Position numbers and translations under genes: made by a program. Below, in pieces: positions 36,101 through 48,356 of a stretch of DNA of 64,000 bases (position 1 is its first letter; each line of letters starts with the position of its first letter). A model generated the notes under the pieces. It did no database searches and was not told the origin of the DNA. It saw only the letters and a list, made by a program, of their open reading frames with translations. The DNA comes from Terebella lapidaria (Eukaryota; Annelida; Polychaeta; Terebellida; Terebellidae), in assembly GCA_949152475.1 (NCBI GenBank), contig OX424555.1:63903977-63967976 (forward strand), given 5' to 3'.

Positions 36101-37320
36101 AATGATATAATTTTTTTGTTGCATTTGAATATACCCGTAGATTCTGTATGGTTTGTTGTATTTATCAAACATGGCATATGTGTAAGAATGATTGGTGAAA
36201 ATGGAAACGACAATCAGTCAATTCTTACACACCAATCTCCTTGGAAATCATATCCCGGCGCTCGCCGCTCAGTGATCAACGACTCCGACTATAATCGTCG
36301 ATCGTGGTGCCGGAAATCAGTAGCCTTTTGAATTGCGTACTGGTCATACTTCTACTCCTTGAGGTTTTCTAAATTAGTTTCATCGGTTGTTGAGCAGTTG
36401 TATATTAATTACATCAGGTATACAGTAGAGACGGCAACATTTCACACACTGTCTGCCCCTGATGATGTCAGTGTGTTTTGGATGAACTAATTGGTTGGGC
36501 TTTGTTTCTGTAATGCAAAATGTTGTACTTTGCTATTGGCATCATCAAAATCTAGTATTGACCAGTGGTAATAGATTGATACCTACATTGTTGCAAACAT
36601 ACATCAGACGTACACAAGCATCCTTATCTGGAAGTGCACTGCAACAAATGACACCATTAACACAACACCATTGTACGAATGATGTAGGCGTTGATAAGTA
36701 CACGCTTCATTCATCATGTTCATGTTTAAATGCATAACGAGCAGAAGCCCTTTAACTACCAGAATTGGTTGCTACCTACGTACTTCACGACGGCAGACTG
36801 GAAATGACTAACTTTCACTGTTGAAGGATAATACATGTGCAATTATAACCACAATCAGTGAATATTCCATACTCCAGTCAGGCAAAGTATTATCTTATAT
36901 AAAGCTATTTTCTTACATCAAAACACATATGGCAGATTCAAATACATGGCAGATTCAAACGTGAATACAAACAAATATTATTCGAATTTGGAGGTAGGTA
37001 GATTGCAAAACTTGAAGCACGTTTCCGGTGGAATCTAGATTTCCATGTATCTGGAACATTTTACATTACGCTGTATCTCAAACGAAATCCTAAATGATCA
37101 CTAAATCAGACATATACATTTCAATACACCTTTAGGTTAATGTATTACGAACACTGACTACGAACACAATTAATAAGTATGTCACAACGGCTTCGTCTTC
37201 GGGGAGAACATTTATGTTCTTTTCAGTTTATACTTGAAGTGGGATAAAAAATGTGTGCATGCGCGCTGTGTCTCCGACAATATTTCCGAAGATGTACATA
37301 GATACCACGCATATATTCAA
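33176..37320. repeat. Tandem duplication unit, copy 2 (about 4.1 kb)
   Basis: It repeats copy 1 with an offset of 4093 bp at the left end, shrinking to 4077 in the middle. Differences include loss of about 20 bp near 34282, a longer T-run near 34491, and an extra segment near 35706-35770 (beginning AACTGATGGCGGACG) absent from copy 1. The first 2.5 kb is almost identical to copy 1; the last 1.3 kb is visibly more diverged. Confidence 0.9.
36360..36592 (+). repeat. Interspersed repeat family A, copy 4
   Basis: The counterpart of copy 3 inside the second duplication unit, with small deletions (for example in GTACTTTGCTATTGGC) that break frames open in copy 3. Confidence 0.8.
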
Positions 37321-37404
37321 GTCGTTGAGTACGACTGTGTTACTCCTTTCTTACGAAAAATTGCAGTTGGAATGCTCGACGGAAACATACCCGCCGCTGT
37401 TTTT

Positions 37405-38256
37405 AGGTTACCGGACCTTAGGTCCGATAACCTATTGCCGTGGCGTTGCGTCCGTCGTCCGCCGTCGTCGTCCGTCTACATTTTTATCTTAAAAGTTTAC
37501 AATCGATTTTTTTCTGAAATTTTGCACTAAAATGCATGAAAATATTTCAAGAGGGAGGTTTTAAACGGCGGCCATTTTTGACGAAAAACGACCAATTTTG
37601 GACTTTGATGGTCGTTTTCTCAAAATCAGTTCAGTAACTTTTCTTGTTATTGATGCATAACACTCCTCATATATACCCCCATAATGTGTATAAGTTTCGT
37701 TGCCCTTGAATCGCTCGGAGTGGGCCATATCGGGCCCAAACTCTGCCCAAATTGGACTTTCCCATGTCAAATTCTCCTATGCTTTATAATGGGGCACATA
37801 TTTTCCAAATATCTCACTTAATATTGAGATTAGAGATTAGCAATCAAATGTGGACATATAGGGAATGATATTTGCTGAATATTCTCACGACCTTGAATTT
37901 GACCTTTGACCTAATTTTCAAGGTCACAGGACAAAATTGCTAATATCTCGCATATTATCGACTTCACAGCTTAGGAATCAATTATGAACATATAGGAAAT
38001 GATATATTCAGAAAATTGTTGTGACCTTGAATTTTACCTTTGATCTCGTTTTCAAGGTCACAGGACAAAATGGCTTATATATCGCTCATTATCGACTTTA
38101 CAGCTTAGGAATCAATTATGAACATATAGGAAGTGATACATACAGATTATTCTCGTGACCTTTAATTGACCAATAACCTTATTTCCACGTCACGGGACAA
38201 AAGGCTAATAATGAAAATATATAGTGTCCGGTAACCTTCCTTAGCCCTTGGGCTAA
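37405..38256 (+). mobile_element. Hairpin-ended DR1-satellite element, copy 2
   Basis: It starts AGGTTACCGGACC with the hairpin GGACC-TTA-GGTCC, continues with TGCCGTGGCGTTGCGTCCGT and a GTC-rich stretch, then AAATGGCGGCC-like blocks and units of the about 131-bp satellite. It ends GTCCGGTAACCT followed by the hairpin TTAGCCCTTGGGCTAA and a T-run. T-runs flank both ends, so a target duplication cannot be resolved. Confidence 0.8.
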
Positions 38257-40594
38257 TTTTTTGTTATTTCGATATCGAATATGACAGCTTGTTTGTAAAT
38301 AGGCGATTAGATCGGCATTATGTGACTGCGTTTCACCATCGCGCTATTTGTTCCACTACAGATTTGTGACAGGGTACGGTCACCGTGTCATATGATCTGT
38401 AGATCATTTTAAACGTCAGTAATATTTTACACATCACCCGCCCGATGCATGGCATATTAGGTTTGAATGATTTTATATGGTGAAATCCTATTATGTGATT
38501 GTGTCTAGAAATTCATGCACATTTTCTCTATATCATGAATATATCTTTTTTTTTGCAAAACAAAATAAGTACTCTGGTGATATCAGCTCTGTTCATAGAT
38601 GCCCATGACTATCCTTCTCTTCTCAGATATAGCCAGAATATACTCGCCGATGGGGCTATGACATTTGCAAAGGTAGATAATGTTTTATTAAAAAAAAGTA
38701 TCATACCTTGTAGGCCGTACGCGTATCCGCTAATAGTATCCTTCTGTTACGTTCTTTATCGGTCGCATGCGTTGTGGGCACTGAGAGCCAGTGAAAGGCG
38801 CAAGCGGTGTCTTTCCAGGCTTTTTGAGATCCACGCAGTGAAAAGAGAACCCACTCGCTTGAGCTGTAGAGGAACAGATGTGAGCCAATGTCGCTTCCTC
38901 TGTGAATCCTGTACCCGCATGTCACAACAAAACTCGTTACGAATGAACAGAATCAGCTTCACGAAGCTCCTCTAATGGACCGATTCACACGTGTTTTTTC
39001 CCCTGGGTAGTTCATTATTATGGAATTTTTTTGCAATGTGTTCTCATGCCTGATGACACATGAACGACTGCGATATATAGAATTCATTCTACACCGTAAA
39101 TAGGTTATTATTGATCAATAACATGAAAGGGAAAATCACTTTATTTGATGTGAGGAGTATTTCAAAAGTATGTTTTCCCCGTTATATACATTTTCTGTTG
39201 GAAACTTGCCTGTATTACTATAAGACCTACTAATCCCAAGGACGGTGTACGGACAGCATAATACTTGCTAACGAGCAACACGTCCGGATTGATTAGTGGG
39301 GCGTGCACATGTCATTCGTCAGACTACAAGTGCCTTTGTTTTTTTTTTTGTTTTTTTTTGTGTCGAGAGTTTTAGTAGTCAGCGCACACAATTCACATCT
39401 AGGACCATGTCGTGCACTGCATTACTTTCCTCATATTTGAACTATAACCAATCGCCTGAAATACTAGTAGCATTGATGAATCATAGGTTAGTAGACCAAG
39501 ATATGTCGCACCATGCCATCTGTCATCATTTTTCATGCAAGCATGATTTGACTTCACGCATTGTAATTAATCAGGAGTCAGTAGTGTGCATAATGAACCA
39601 GTCGTATGTTTAATACTCGAACAAAGCCGCTGCAGTGTATCGTGGATAGGATAACATGATTATCAATAACATAGCACAAAATGCTATCAGCATTCGACAC
39701 CGAATTCTCTCGCAGTGACAAGAATTGTTTCTGTATGAATGACCACTATCAATTCTACGATATTATTTTATTAGTACACACAAACGGGGTCTGGAAGAGA
39801 TACACACACATGAGCAATGTTCCCAAATCAGGAACATCCCAAATCAGGAACATATTTGGGTGTTAAAAACATAAAGACGTGAATACGCGATTGTTGGATA
39901 TACTTTGGTCGGCAGTCCAGACTGCATGTTACCCTTACGCATATGTTGACCATGAAATTGGTCAGAAAGAGAGTCAGGGCAACTTTGGCACAGGTGTTGA
40001 ACGTAGAATGTGAATGATGTCCAATTACCAATAGGAGTAGGCTAGCATACACAATTGTAAGTAGGATCGAGAGATGGGTCCAGGGTAAGAATCGGGACAT
40101 CGATGGTACTGGGCCACCGTCAGAGCACCGTTCCCGACATTGCTTACGATTTACTGACAGTAGCCTACATGTATGTGATTTTTTTCGCCCAGATAATGAC
40201 GTGTCTAAGAAAAGTAACTTTATTTTTCGTGAGAATATATTATTATGAAACGCGATTAACACTTCTATAGGTATTCAGAACCAGTTTGACAACGGAAATA
40301 ATAACATCGATTGAACGCCTATCACCAATTCAAAACATGAAGCAGTTACACATGTATTTGTCTTTGTCTCCATATCATACCTCGTCACAAGATGTATGTA
40401 TCCCAGATATAATATAGGCCTACGACACAGGTCTCCGTGAAGTGTGGTAAAGTTTGTTCGTATACCCGGATATGACTTACTTCTGGCAAGTTATGCCTCA
40501 CATTGGATGCGCCCCGAATATTGACGGATTTTTACTTTCGTTAGATAATAATTCTTTCAAACACTTCAATGTCTATTCTTCAGAAATTAATTTC
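38257..40594. other. Intergenic DNA, no gene recognised
   Basis: A 158-codon plus-strand frame (38499-38975) has no recognisable domain and mixed coding character. T-rich runs near 39340 and a duplicated CCCAAATCAGGAACAT near 39824-39852 are the only structures seen. Confidence 0.4.
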
Positions 40595-42685
40595 CTGGTC
40601 ACCCCCTGTTCGCGGCACAGCGGTAAATCAATTCTTGACGTTATCGGTTTTAAATTCTTGACGTTATGCGCAAAATTCTTGACGTTATGCACGAAATTCC
40701 TGACGATATACTTTTGTGTAGCAACAGAATGGACAATTGAGTACGTTTAATAATGAAGTAAACCTGATATGGAACAATGAATATCGTGATAGTTATGCGC
40801 ACAGTACGCAGATACTATATATATCTTGATATGTAGTCCAACTGTGGGTTCAAGCAGCATTGTAAGTAATATACAACGAGCGTTCGATGGTTAACTCTGA
40901 ATATTGTTCTCCAGCTCTCGAAAAACGGTCAATAAGTATGTGTAATGACTATTTGATTCATCAGTAATTTGTACGATGATGTTACATGCGGAACAGTGTG
41001 GTTATTAATAGGGAAACCTACGATTCCACAATTTTGCACGGCGCTGAAATATTGACGTTATGATTACACAAGTTAATCATTCTTGACGTTATATCACAGA
41101 GAAGTTCGTCATTATTGACGATATTGGTTTTTATTGATTTAAAGAAAAAACATGTTTATAAAAGAAAGAAAAATGTAATTATAGTATTAAATGTATTATT
41201 GATAAGTATTTATCATATGTTGACGTTTAACCCGTTATAAAGCGTCATGGTGCTACATAACAACCGTGTACTCATTTCATGGCTCAGAAATCTATTATGT
41301 ACGCAACAGAAATGTTTTTCCCTGCGTGAAGAAAGTCCTTTGGGGTATATGACCGATGGTCGTTAACATCACCCTATGTGTATTTTGTTGTTTTCCGACT
41401 TCTCCGACGACTCTTTTAGATTCAGCATAGGCCTACATTGGTGTAGATTACGCGGACTTGCAATAAAAGCCGAGACATTTCGATAATTTCATACAAATAT
41501 ACTGCTAATATTAATGTCTTGAATTTGGTGACAAAATTAAGTGCTTTTTTAAATTAGTTTGCAGCTGGTATGCGACAGTTCCTTAATGTATTCTCATGCC
41601 AGTTATTTATTTCAATTATTTATTTCAATATTAATCAATTTGCGTTATATAACTACGCCAACAAAGTTACCACTAGAAATGTGTTGTATTGTAGCGATGG
41701 ACAGTAATACATTGGTTTTGAGCATGAATTTATTAGGATGTTTTCCTAACAGAATTGCCGACGGCTACGAAAGCTCAGGCCCAAAACCCAGTACTGGCGG
41801 TCTGGCAAGCAAATGGTACATCTAAGTAGTCTTTGGGGGAGATAATTTGGCTGAGGGTGTTCACAATTTGCCGTGTCATTTACTTTGATTTGACTGATTG
41901 TATGACGTTCTATATGAACTGTATATATATTGGTGTGGCGCTTTCGTATTGGAATAAACTGTGTACCCAAGTTTTCTGCATATTATATGACATCTTAGAG
42001 TGGCTCAGGATGTTCATTTCTTGCATGTTGTAATACGTCATTTTTTTTACATACATTTGTTTTTACATATGTAGCATCGTATATTTGTCATCTCGATTAT
42101 CTGCAAGAGAAAACCACTCTTTAATTCAATTTTACTACTTAATTAAATCGCCATCATGCGTCAAAAATAACGACAAAAATTTCTAACATGGCTTTCAATA
42201 ACGTCAAGCATGACGAACTAACGTCAATAATACCGAACTTATCATTGTTGGTGGAAAACGACTGACAGCTATGTTTAATTTAACATCTGGGCTCTGAACC
42301 TTTCAATGCTTAATCATAAATGAGCTGCCAATATGCTAACGCTCATTTTCAGTACATAGCTGATGCATTGCATGGAAATAAAATGCATTTAGTACATTCG
42401 GATAAGTGCAAGGCACGATCTTCAACTTTTCTGACATCTCAGCGCGTGACTGGGATGCCATATGCTTCGTCTAACTCATAAATCGAATATATAGTCACCC
42501 TCTTACTAATTACTTGAACAAAGTTAGATAATCTATGCTGAGATCGCGACAGAACAAAACATAAACAAAGATATCGTTAAGAATTTCGCGCATAACGTCA
42601 AGAATTTTGCGCATAACGTCAAGAATTTAGAACCGATAACGTCAAAAATTTACTTACCGCTGTGCCGCGAACAGGGGGTGCTGGT
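40595..42685. mobile_element. 2.1-kb TIR element with TGACGTTAT subterminal repeats and CTGGT target duplication
   Basis: The left end at 40600 reads CACCCCCTGTTCGCGGCACA and the reverse complement of the right end (42680) begins with the same 20 bases. The repeats match for about 110 bp. Each arm carries ATTCTTGACGTTAT-type units spaced about 25 bp, three per arm near the tip, and further copies occur internally (about 41055, 41095 and, inverted, about 42190-42225). CTGGT flanks both sides (40595-40599 and 42681-42685). The longest internal frame is 88 codons without motifs, so the element is non-autonomous. Superfamily unknown; 5-bp duplications are not diagnostic. Confidence 0.85.
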
Positions 42686-42835
42686 GGTAAATGTGTTTGA
42701 TTACTAAATAAAAAATGACCAAATCCGCCAACATCGTATTATGATGCTTTGTGTGAATATTACGCTAAGTGGCACACGGTCATCAGAATACTGTCGAAAG
42801 TCGGACCGGGAAGGGATGAACCAGACATTTTTTTT

Positions 42836-44466
42836 AGGTTACCGGACCTTTGGTCCGATAACCTATTGCTGTGGCGTTGCGTCCGTCGTCCGTTCACATT
42901 TTTATCTTTAAAGTTTACAGTCGAATCTTTTTTAAATTTTGCAAAAAAATACCTAAAAATATTTCCAGGAAAAGTTTTTTTCAGTTTTTTTATTTTCGCA
43001 TTTTTTTCAAAATGGCGGCCGTTTTTGACGGAAAATGTCTGATTTTCGACTTTGGCGGCCATTTTCTCAAAATCTGTTCAGTAACTTTTTTTCTTTTTGA
43101 TACATAACACTCCTCATATGTGTTCATGTGATGTGTATAAGTTTCGTCGCGCTTGAATCGCCCAAACTTGGCCAAAATAGGACTTTCCCATGTTAAATTC
43201 TCCTATGCTTTATAATGGGACACATTATTGCTAATATCTCACTTAATATTGCGATTAGAGACTAGGAATCAATTGTGGACATATAGGAAATGATATATGC
43301 TGAATATTGTCGTGATCTAGAATTTGACCTCTGACCTCATTTCCAAGGTCAGAGCATAAAATGGCTGATATCTCTCTTATTATCGACTTTACAGCTTACA
43401 AATCAATTGAGGACATATAGGAAGTGATATATGCTAAATCAGTCTTGAACTTGACCTTTGACCTCAATTTCAATGTCAGAGCATAAAATGGCTAATACCT
43501 CGCTTATTATCAACTTTACAGCTTAATAATCAATTGTGGACATATAGTGAACGATATATGCTGAATAGTGTCGTTACCTTGAATTTGACCTTTGACCTCA
43601 TTTTCTAGGTCAATTCACAAAATGGCTGATATCTCGCTTATTATCGACCTTACAGCTTACAAATCAATTGGGGACATATAGGAAGTGATATATGCTGAAT
43701 CAGTCTTGAACTTGACCTTTGACCTCATTTTCAATGTCAGAGCATAAAATGGCTAATACCTCGCTTATTATCAACTTTACAGCTTAATAATCAATTGTGG
43801 ACATATAGTGAACGATATATGCTGAATAGTGTCGTTACCTTGAATTTGACCTTTGACCTCATTTTCTAGGTCAATTCACAAAATGGCTGATATCTCGCTT
43901 ATTATCGACCTTACAACTTTGCAATCAATTGAGCACATATAGGAAATGATATATGCTTAATATTGTCTTGAAATTGACCTTTGACCTCATTTACAAGGCC
44001 AAAGCACAAAATGGCTGATATATCGCTTATTATCGACTTTGCAGCTTGGGAATCAATAGTGATCATATAGGAAACGATGTATGTTGAATGTTGTCATGAC
44101 CTTGAATTTGACCTTTGACCTCACTTTCAAGTTCAGAGCACAAAATGTCCAATATCTTACTTATTATCAACTTTAAAGCTTAGGAATCAATTGTTGACAT
44201 ATAGAAAGTGGTATATGCTGAATATTCTCATGACCTTGAATTTGACCTTTGATCTCATTCCCAAGGTTAGAGCACAAAACGGTTAATATCTTGCTCATTG
44301 TCGATTTTGCATCTTAGGAATCAATTATGGATATGAAAAGACATATGCTGAATAATCTTTTGACCTTGAATTTGACCTTTGACCTTGTTTTAGGGTCACG
44401 GGACAAAATGGCTAATATCTAAGATGTAAAATATTGTCCGGTAACCTTTCTTAGCCCTTGGGCTAA
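42836..44466 (+). mobile_element. Hairpin-ended DR1-satellite element, copy 3 (longest)
   Basis: The left end is AGGTTACCGGACC-TTT-GGTCC and the right end is GTCCGGTAACCT plus TTAGCCC-TT-GGGCTAA. The body is a satellite of about 131-bp units, each with TGACCTTGAATTTGACC or a variant, CAAAATGGCTAATATCTCGC, TTATTATCGACTTTACAGC and GACATATAGGAA blocks. Exact TGACCTTTGACCT occurs at 43452, 43586, 43713, 43847, 43975, 44109 and 44373. Alternate spacings (134, 127, 134, 128) show a two-unit higher-order repeat. No protein is encoded. Confidence 0.85.
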
Positions 44467-44480
44467 TTTTTCTTGTACTT

Positions 44481-45020
44481 GTGTCCACTTGTCCAGAGTG
44501 AGATGCTCAAAATATCATCCACAAATATGCTGACTAGAGCATAAGCTGACCGGAGCATGTCGGCCATTATTGCCTTTTGTATCAAATCGTCACAACATTT
44601 TTCTCTTATTAGCACAGATATCAGAGAGCTGACTGTTAGTTTCCGCCACAGTTAGTTTATGTTGTTGTCATGAGTGACCGTATTTCTTTTTTTCAGATGT
44701 GAAGCAGTTAAAATGATGTCTATCGAAAAAGCTTGTGTCCACTTGTCCAGAGTGAGATACTCAAAATATCATCCACAATTATGCTGACTAGAGCATAATC
44801 TGACTAGAGCATATCGGCCATAATTGCCTTTCCTGGTAACCTTTTGTATCGAATCGTGAAAACATTTTTCTCTTATCAGCAGAGATATCGGGTCAGATGT
44901 CGCACCAGAGAGCTGACTGTTAGTTTCCGCCACAGTCAGTTTATGTTGTATTCATTAGTGACCGTGTTTATTTTTTTTTCAGATGCGAAGAGGTTCCAAT
45001 GATGTCTACCGAAAAAGTTT
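44481..45020. repeat. About 254-bp tandem duplicate
   Basis: GTGTCCACTTGTCCAGAGTG occurs at 44481 and 44735, followed in both by AAAATATCATCCACAA, GAGAGCTGACTGTTAGTTTC and a TTTTTTTCAGATG block that resembles a splice acceptor. The units differ by small indels. No reading frame is conserved across both. Confidence 0.8.
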
Positions 45021-45361
45021 ATATGGACATTGTATATACAGCCACACATATGTACTGTCGTTTTTTCAAACCCCTTCTATAATACATACCATGGCCAATT
45101 TATCCAATGTTTTTTTTTGCCAGTGTCCTTCTTAAAGTCATAGTAGCGAGGTACCATTATGTGGTTTTATTCTTGTTCAGAAAAAGCTATTGTTGACATT
45201 TGGTAATAAATAAAGATGTTCACGTTAATTGGTAACTAATAACTGCGACATGTAATCGAGTATATTGATCCAGTATTACAATCGCCTTCTCATGTCCATG
45301 ACGAAACAAGCTTCGGCAGTTTCTGTAAACGTGACGTCAGTTGAGGCAAATTTGTGCTTTG

Positions 45362-45514
45362 ATGGCTCGCCAAAAACGTGAAATGCGTAATTTGGGCGGT
45401 CAGCTCAAAGATGGAAAATCTCTTTAAAATGCATGTGATTCAACGGAAACCACGCTAAAACCAACAAATACTGGACATCTTGCAGTTCAACAAACCTCCG
45501 TTCTGGGTGAATAA
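45362..45514 (+). pseudogene. Small ORF in the left fold-back arm, one nonsense codon
   Basis: ATG 45362 to TAA 45512 is 50 codons, with TAA at codon 22 (45425-45427). It is collinear with the intact minus-strand ORF at 49225-49377, including the shared stop. It opens MARQKREMRNLGGQLKDGK. Function unknown. Confidence 0.35.
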
Positions 45515-46439
45515 ATAGTACTGATTCCAAATATCAAGACAAGAAATGCCGTATTCCCCGGCTATCTCACCCGTTCACTTGAACTGTCAAACATACACCA
45601 GGGAAATTAATATGTGTTTACGTTGCTGGCTTCATGTACTTTCACTTCTGCCTCAACTGACGTCACCAACCACGTGACCCACACTAGAGTCGGGATCGAA
45701 ATCTTCGCCAATTTACGGAAGGAGTGCGTATTTGATTCAATATCTCGAGACCAATTGATTGTATTTGTAAAATCCGTTCGGAATTATTGAAAACTATTGA
45801 TAATAGACTAAATGAAAAGTACTTTAATCGGCATGCTACTAGGTCTTTATCCTGTTTGATTCAATACCTCGAAACCAATTATTGTATTTGTAAAATCCTT
45901 CGAAATTATTGGAAACTATTGATAATAGACTAAATGAAAAGGACTTTAATCGGCATGCTACTAGGTCTTTAAGGATATTATTCGAATATTCAACATCGTT
46001 CGTACGAAACATTCTCGGACGATCCTCAATCATGCCACATATTCGGAGGCGCATGTGTTCTTTACATCCCCTCGCTTTAAACGACTTGAACTATGTGCTG
46101 AAGCAGTGTTTTTGCATCAATGTCTGTCTCAGAGGCTCCTTGAGACATTTCTTCAAAGCACACAGCATTTGAAATCACGAGAACAGATAATAACGTCACC
46201 CAGTTTTCCCGCTAGCATGGCGAACGACGTCTCGTTGTGAAACTGACCAGCGTATTGATTTGGTAGACAAGAGTTTAAGAACAATTTTTTCCCCAAATCA
46301 AACACATGCTTGTGGTCTCAGAAAAATAGGTTACAAAACAATGTATACTGGATCAGATGGATAAATCAAGCATATTACATTGCTAGCAGCCGCATTTCTT
46401 TTGTGCGCCACTCAGAGTTACCTCTGACTTAACCTAGTT

Positions 46440-46645
46440 CACTGGCTCGAACATGTTTGAGTAAGCTGGAATCGCATCGCATTGCATCGAACTCTAACGC
46501 AAAGTCTCCACCAGGAACTCGCAACAAAATCAATTAGAAATGGGCATCTGTTTGGGCATACAAGTGCAGATATATAACTATTATGTTTTCTTTGTTCGAT
46601 CAGAAAGGCATGACAAAATCCATAACTTTCTGCCAATATCACTTT
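46440..46645 (-). mobile_element. Family-B TTAA MITE, partial copy, inverted
   Basis: Its right end reads GCCAATATCACT followed by TTAA, matching the left end of the 25391-25789 element on the other strand. It shares AAGCTGGAATCGCATCGCAT, ATCTGTTTGGGCAT and AAGTGCAGATATATAACTA with that element. The distal end with the second TTAA was not found. Confidence 0.7.
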
Positions 46646-47072
46646 AACACAGACCGTAAGCATTTACAAAGCGGTGATAAGTCAAAAGAACAAATCCAAT
46701 CGGTGACCTATAGCCAAATGCTGGCATATCACCTGGTCCAGGTCTTGCAATCATGAGCATTCACGTAGTGCAGCTACGGGACACAAAGGGTGACCAGGAA
46801 TTTAGATTGCGATTGATATTCGATTGCGATCACGGAAAATTTTCTGTGGATGATACGAACAAAAAACTTCACTTGCAGAGTCAATAACCAATTTTTTCTA
46901 CGAAGATAGTGATCATTTTCCGTACTTTTCAAAAATAACTTGTCTAAAAATGTATAGAAAGCAACCAAACATACACTAAAATGCTGACCAATATGGAGCT
47001 GATAGGTCTAACATGCAAACAAATTTCCTCAAAATGTCTAATGGAGAGGGCTTGTTTGACAATCACCTTGCT

Positions 47073-47980
47073 AGGTTACCGAGCCTTGCCGTGGTGTTGC
47101 CATTTTTGATCTCATTCTCAAGGTTAGAGCACAAAATGGCTAATAATTCGTTTTTTGTCGACTTTGCAGCTCAAGAATCAATTGTGAACGTATAGGAAAT
47201 GATATATTCTGAATATTGCCATGACCTTGAATTCGACCTTTGACCTCATTTTCAAGGTCAAAGGACAAAATGACTAATTTCTTGTTTTGAAGCTTAGGAA
47301 TCAATTATTGACATATAGGAAGTGATTTTCGCTGAATGTTCTCGTGACCTCGAATTTCACTTTTGATCTCATTTTCAAGGTCAGAGCACAAAATGGCTAA
47401 TATTTTATAATGTCGACTTTGCAGCTTCGGAATCCATTTTGCACATATACATATTTATGTATCAATTCCAAAGCTTAGGAATCAATTGTTGACATATAGG
47501 AAGTGATTTTCGCTGAATGTTCTCGTGACCTCGAATTTCACTTTTGATCTCATTTTAAAGGTTAGAGCACAAAATGGCTAATATTTCGCTTATTGTCGAG
47601 TTTGCAGCTCAGGAATCAATTTCGGACACACACATGTATAGGAAATGTTATATGCTGAATATTCTCATGAACCTGTCAACTTTATTTTCAATGTCAGGGC
47701 ACGAAGTTGCTAATATCTCGCTTATTATCGACTTTGCAGCTTAGGAATTAATTATGAACAAATATGAAACAATATATGCTGAATGTTGTCATGACCTTAA
47801 ATTTGACCTTTGACCTCATTTTTTAGGTCAGAGCACAAAATTGCTAATATTTTTTTCTATTATTTAATTTACAGCTGAGCAATCAATTGTGGACTCATGA
47901 GAAATGATATATGTTGAAGATCTTGTCACCTTGAACTGGTTTGAGTATTGACCTCATTCTCAAGGTCACGGGACACACCC
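47073..47980 (+). mobile_element. Hairpin-ended DR1-satellite element, degenerate partial copy
   Basis: It begins AGGTTACCGAGCC then TGCCGTGGTGTTGCC, as the full copies do but with the GC-rich stretch deleted, and continues as about seven diverged satellite units. GACCTTTGACCTCATTTT occurs near 47239 and 47806. The right end with GTCCGGTAACCT is missing. It sits inside the 45-49.6 kb fold-back element. Confidence 0.7.
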
Positions 47981-48189
47981 GTGACTCACAGCTTAAGCTC
48001 TGTAGTGTTGTTCATATGTGAGTGAGGACGACTAATGAAATTCATTCAGATCAACAAACTGAAGGTATTATGCTTCGTTAGATATAATCCGAGAGCAAGG
48101 TTTTATGCAAGTTGAGGGCACTATGAGGTCTGACAGTAGGAAATGAAAGTTTCGTAACCTAAATGTATGTCTATCTTTTTCCAATATCT

Positions 48190-48356
48190 TGAGAAGATAT
48201 GCATATGGCACTGTTTTACATGCGGTATGGGTGTTTCCCGGCATGAGTCACCTCATCCAGACTGAGTCTTCAGGCGAGGCCCGGATCATGAGGTGACAGT
48301 GCCGGGAAAACCCATACTGCACACAAAACAGTTCCATATGCATTTTCTCGCACGCT
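48190..48356. mobile_element. Palindromic MITE, about 167 bp
   Basis: GCATATGGCACTGTTTTACA then GCGGTATGGG, TTTCCCGGCA and GTCACCTCAT on the left are matched by ATGAGGTGAC, TGCCGGGAAAA, CCCATACTGC and CAGTTCCATATGCAT on the right. It is nearly all arm, like the palindrome at 23086, and shares with it the core ATGAGGTGAC. Confidence 0.75.

Noticed and set aside
37405..38256. Helitron
   Set aside because: The CTAA tip and hairpin are suggestive, but the ends are inverted repeats and no 5' TC start at an A/T site is evident.
38499..38975. 158-codon ORF as a host gene
   Set aside because: No recognisable domain, mixed AT-rich start and no splice or repeat support.
42836..44466. CRISPR-like array
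   Set aside because: The periodic units are about 131 bp of repeated sequence without unique spacers and sit in an animal genome.
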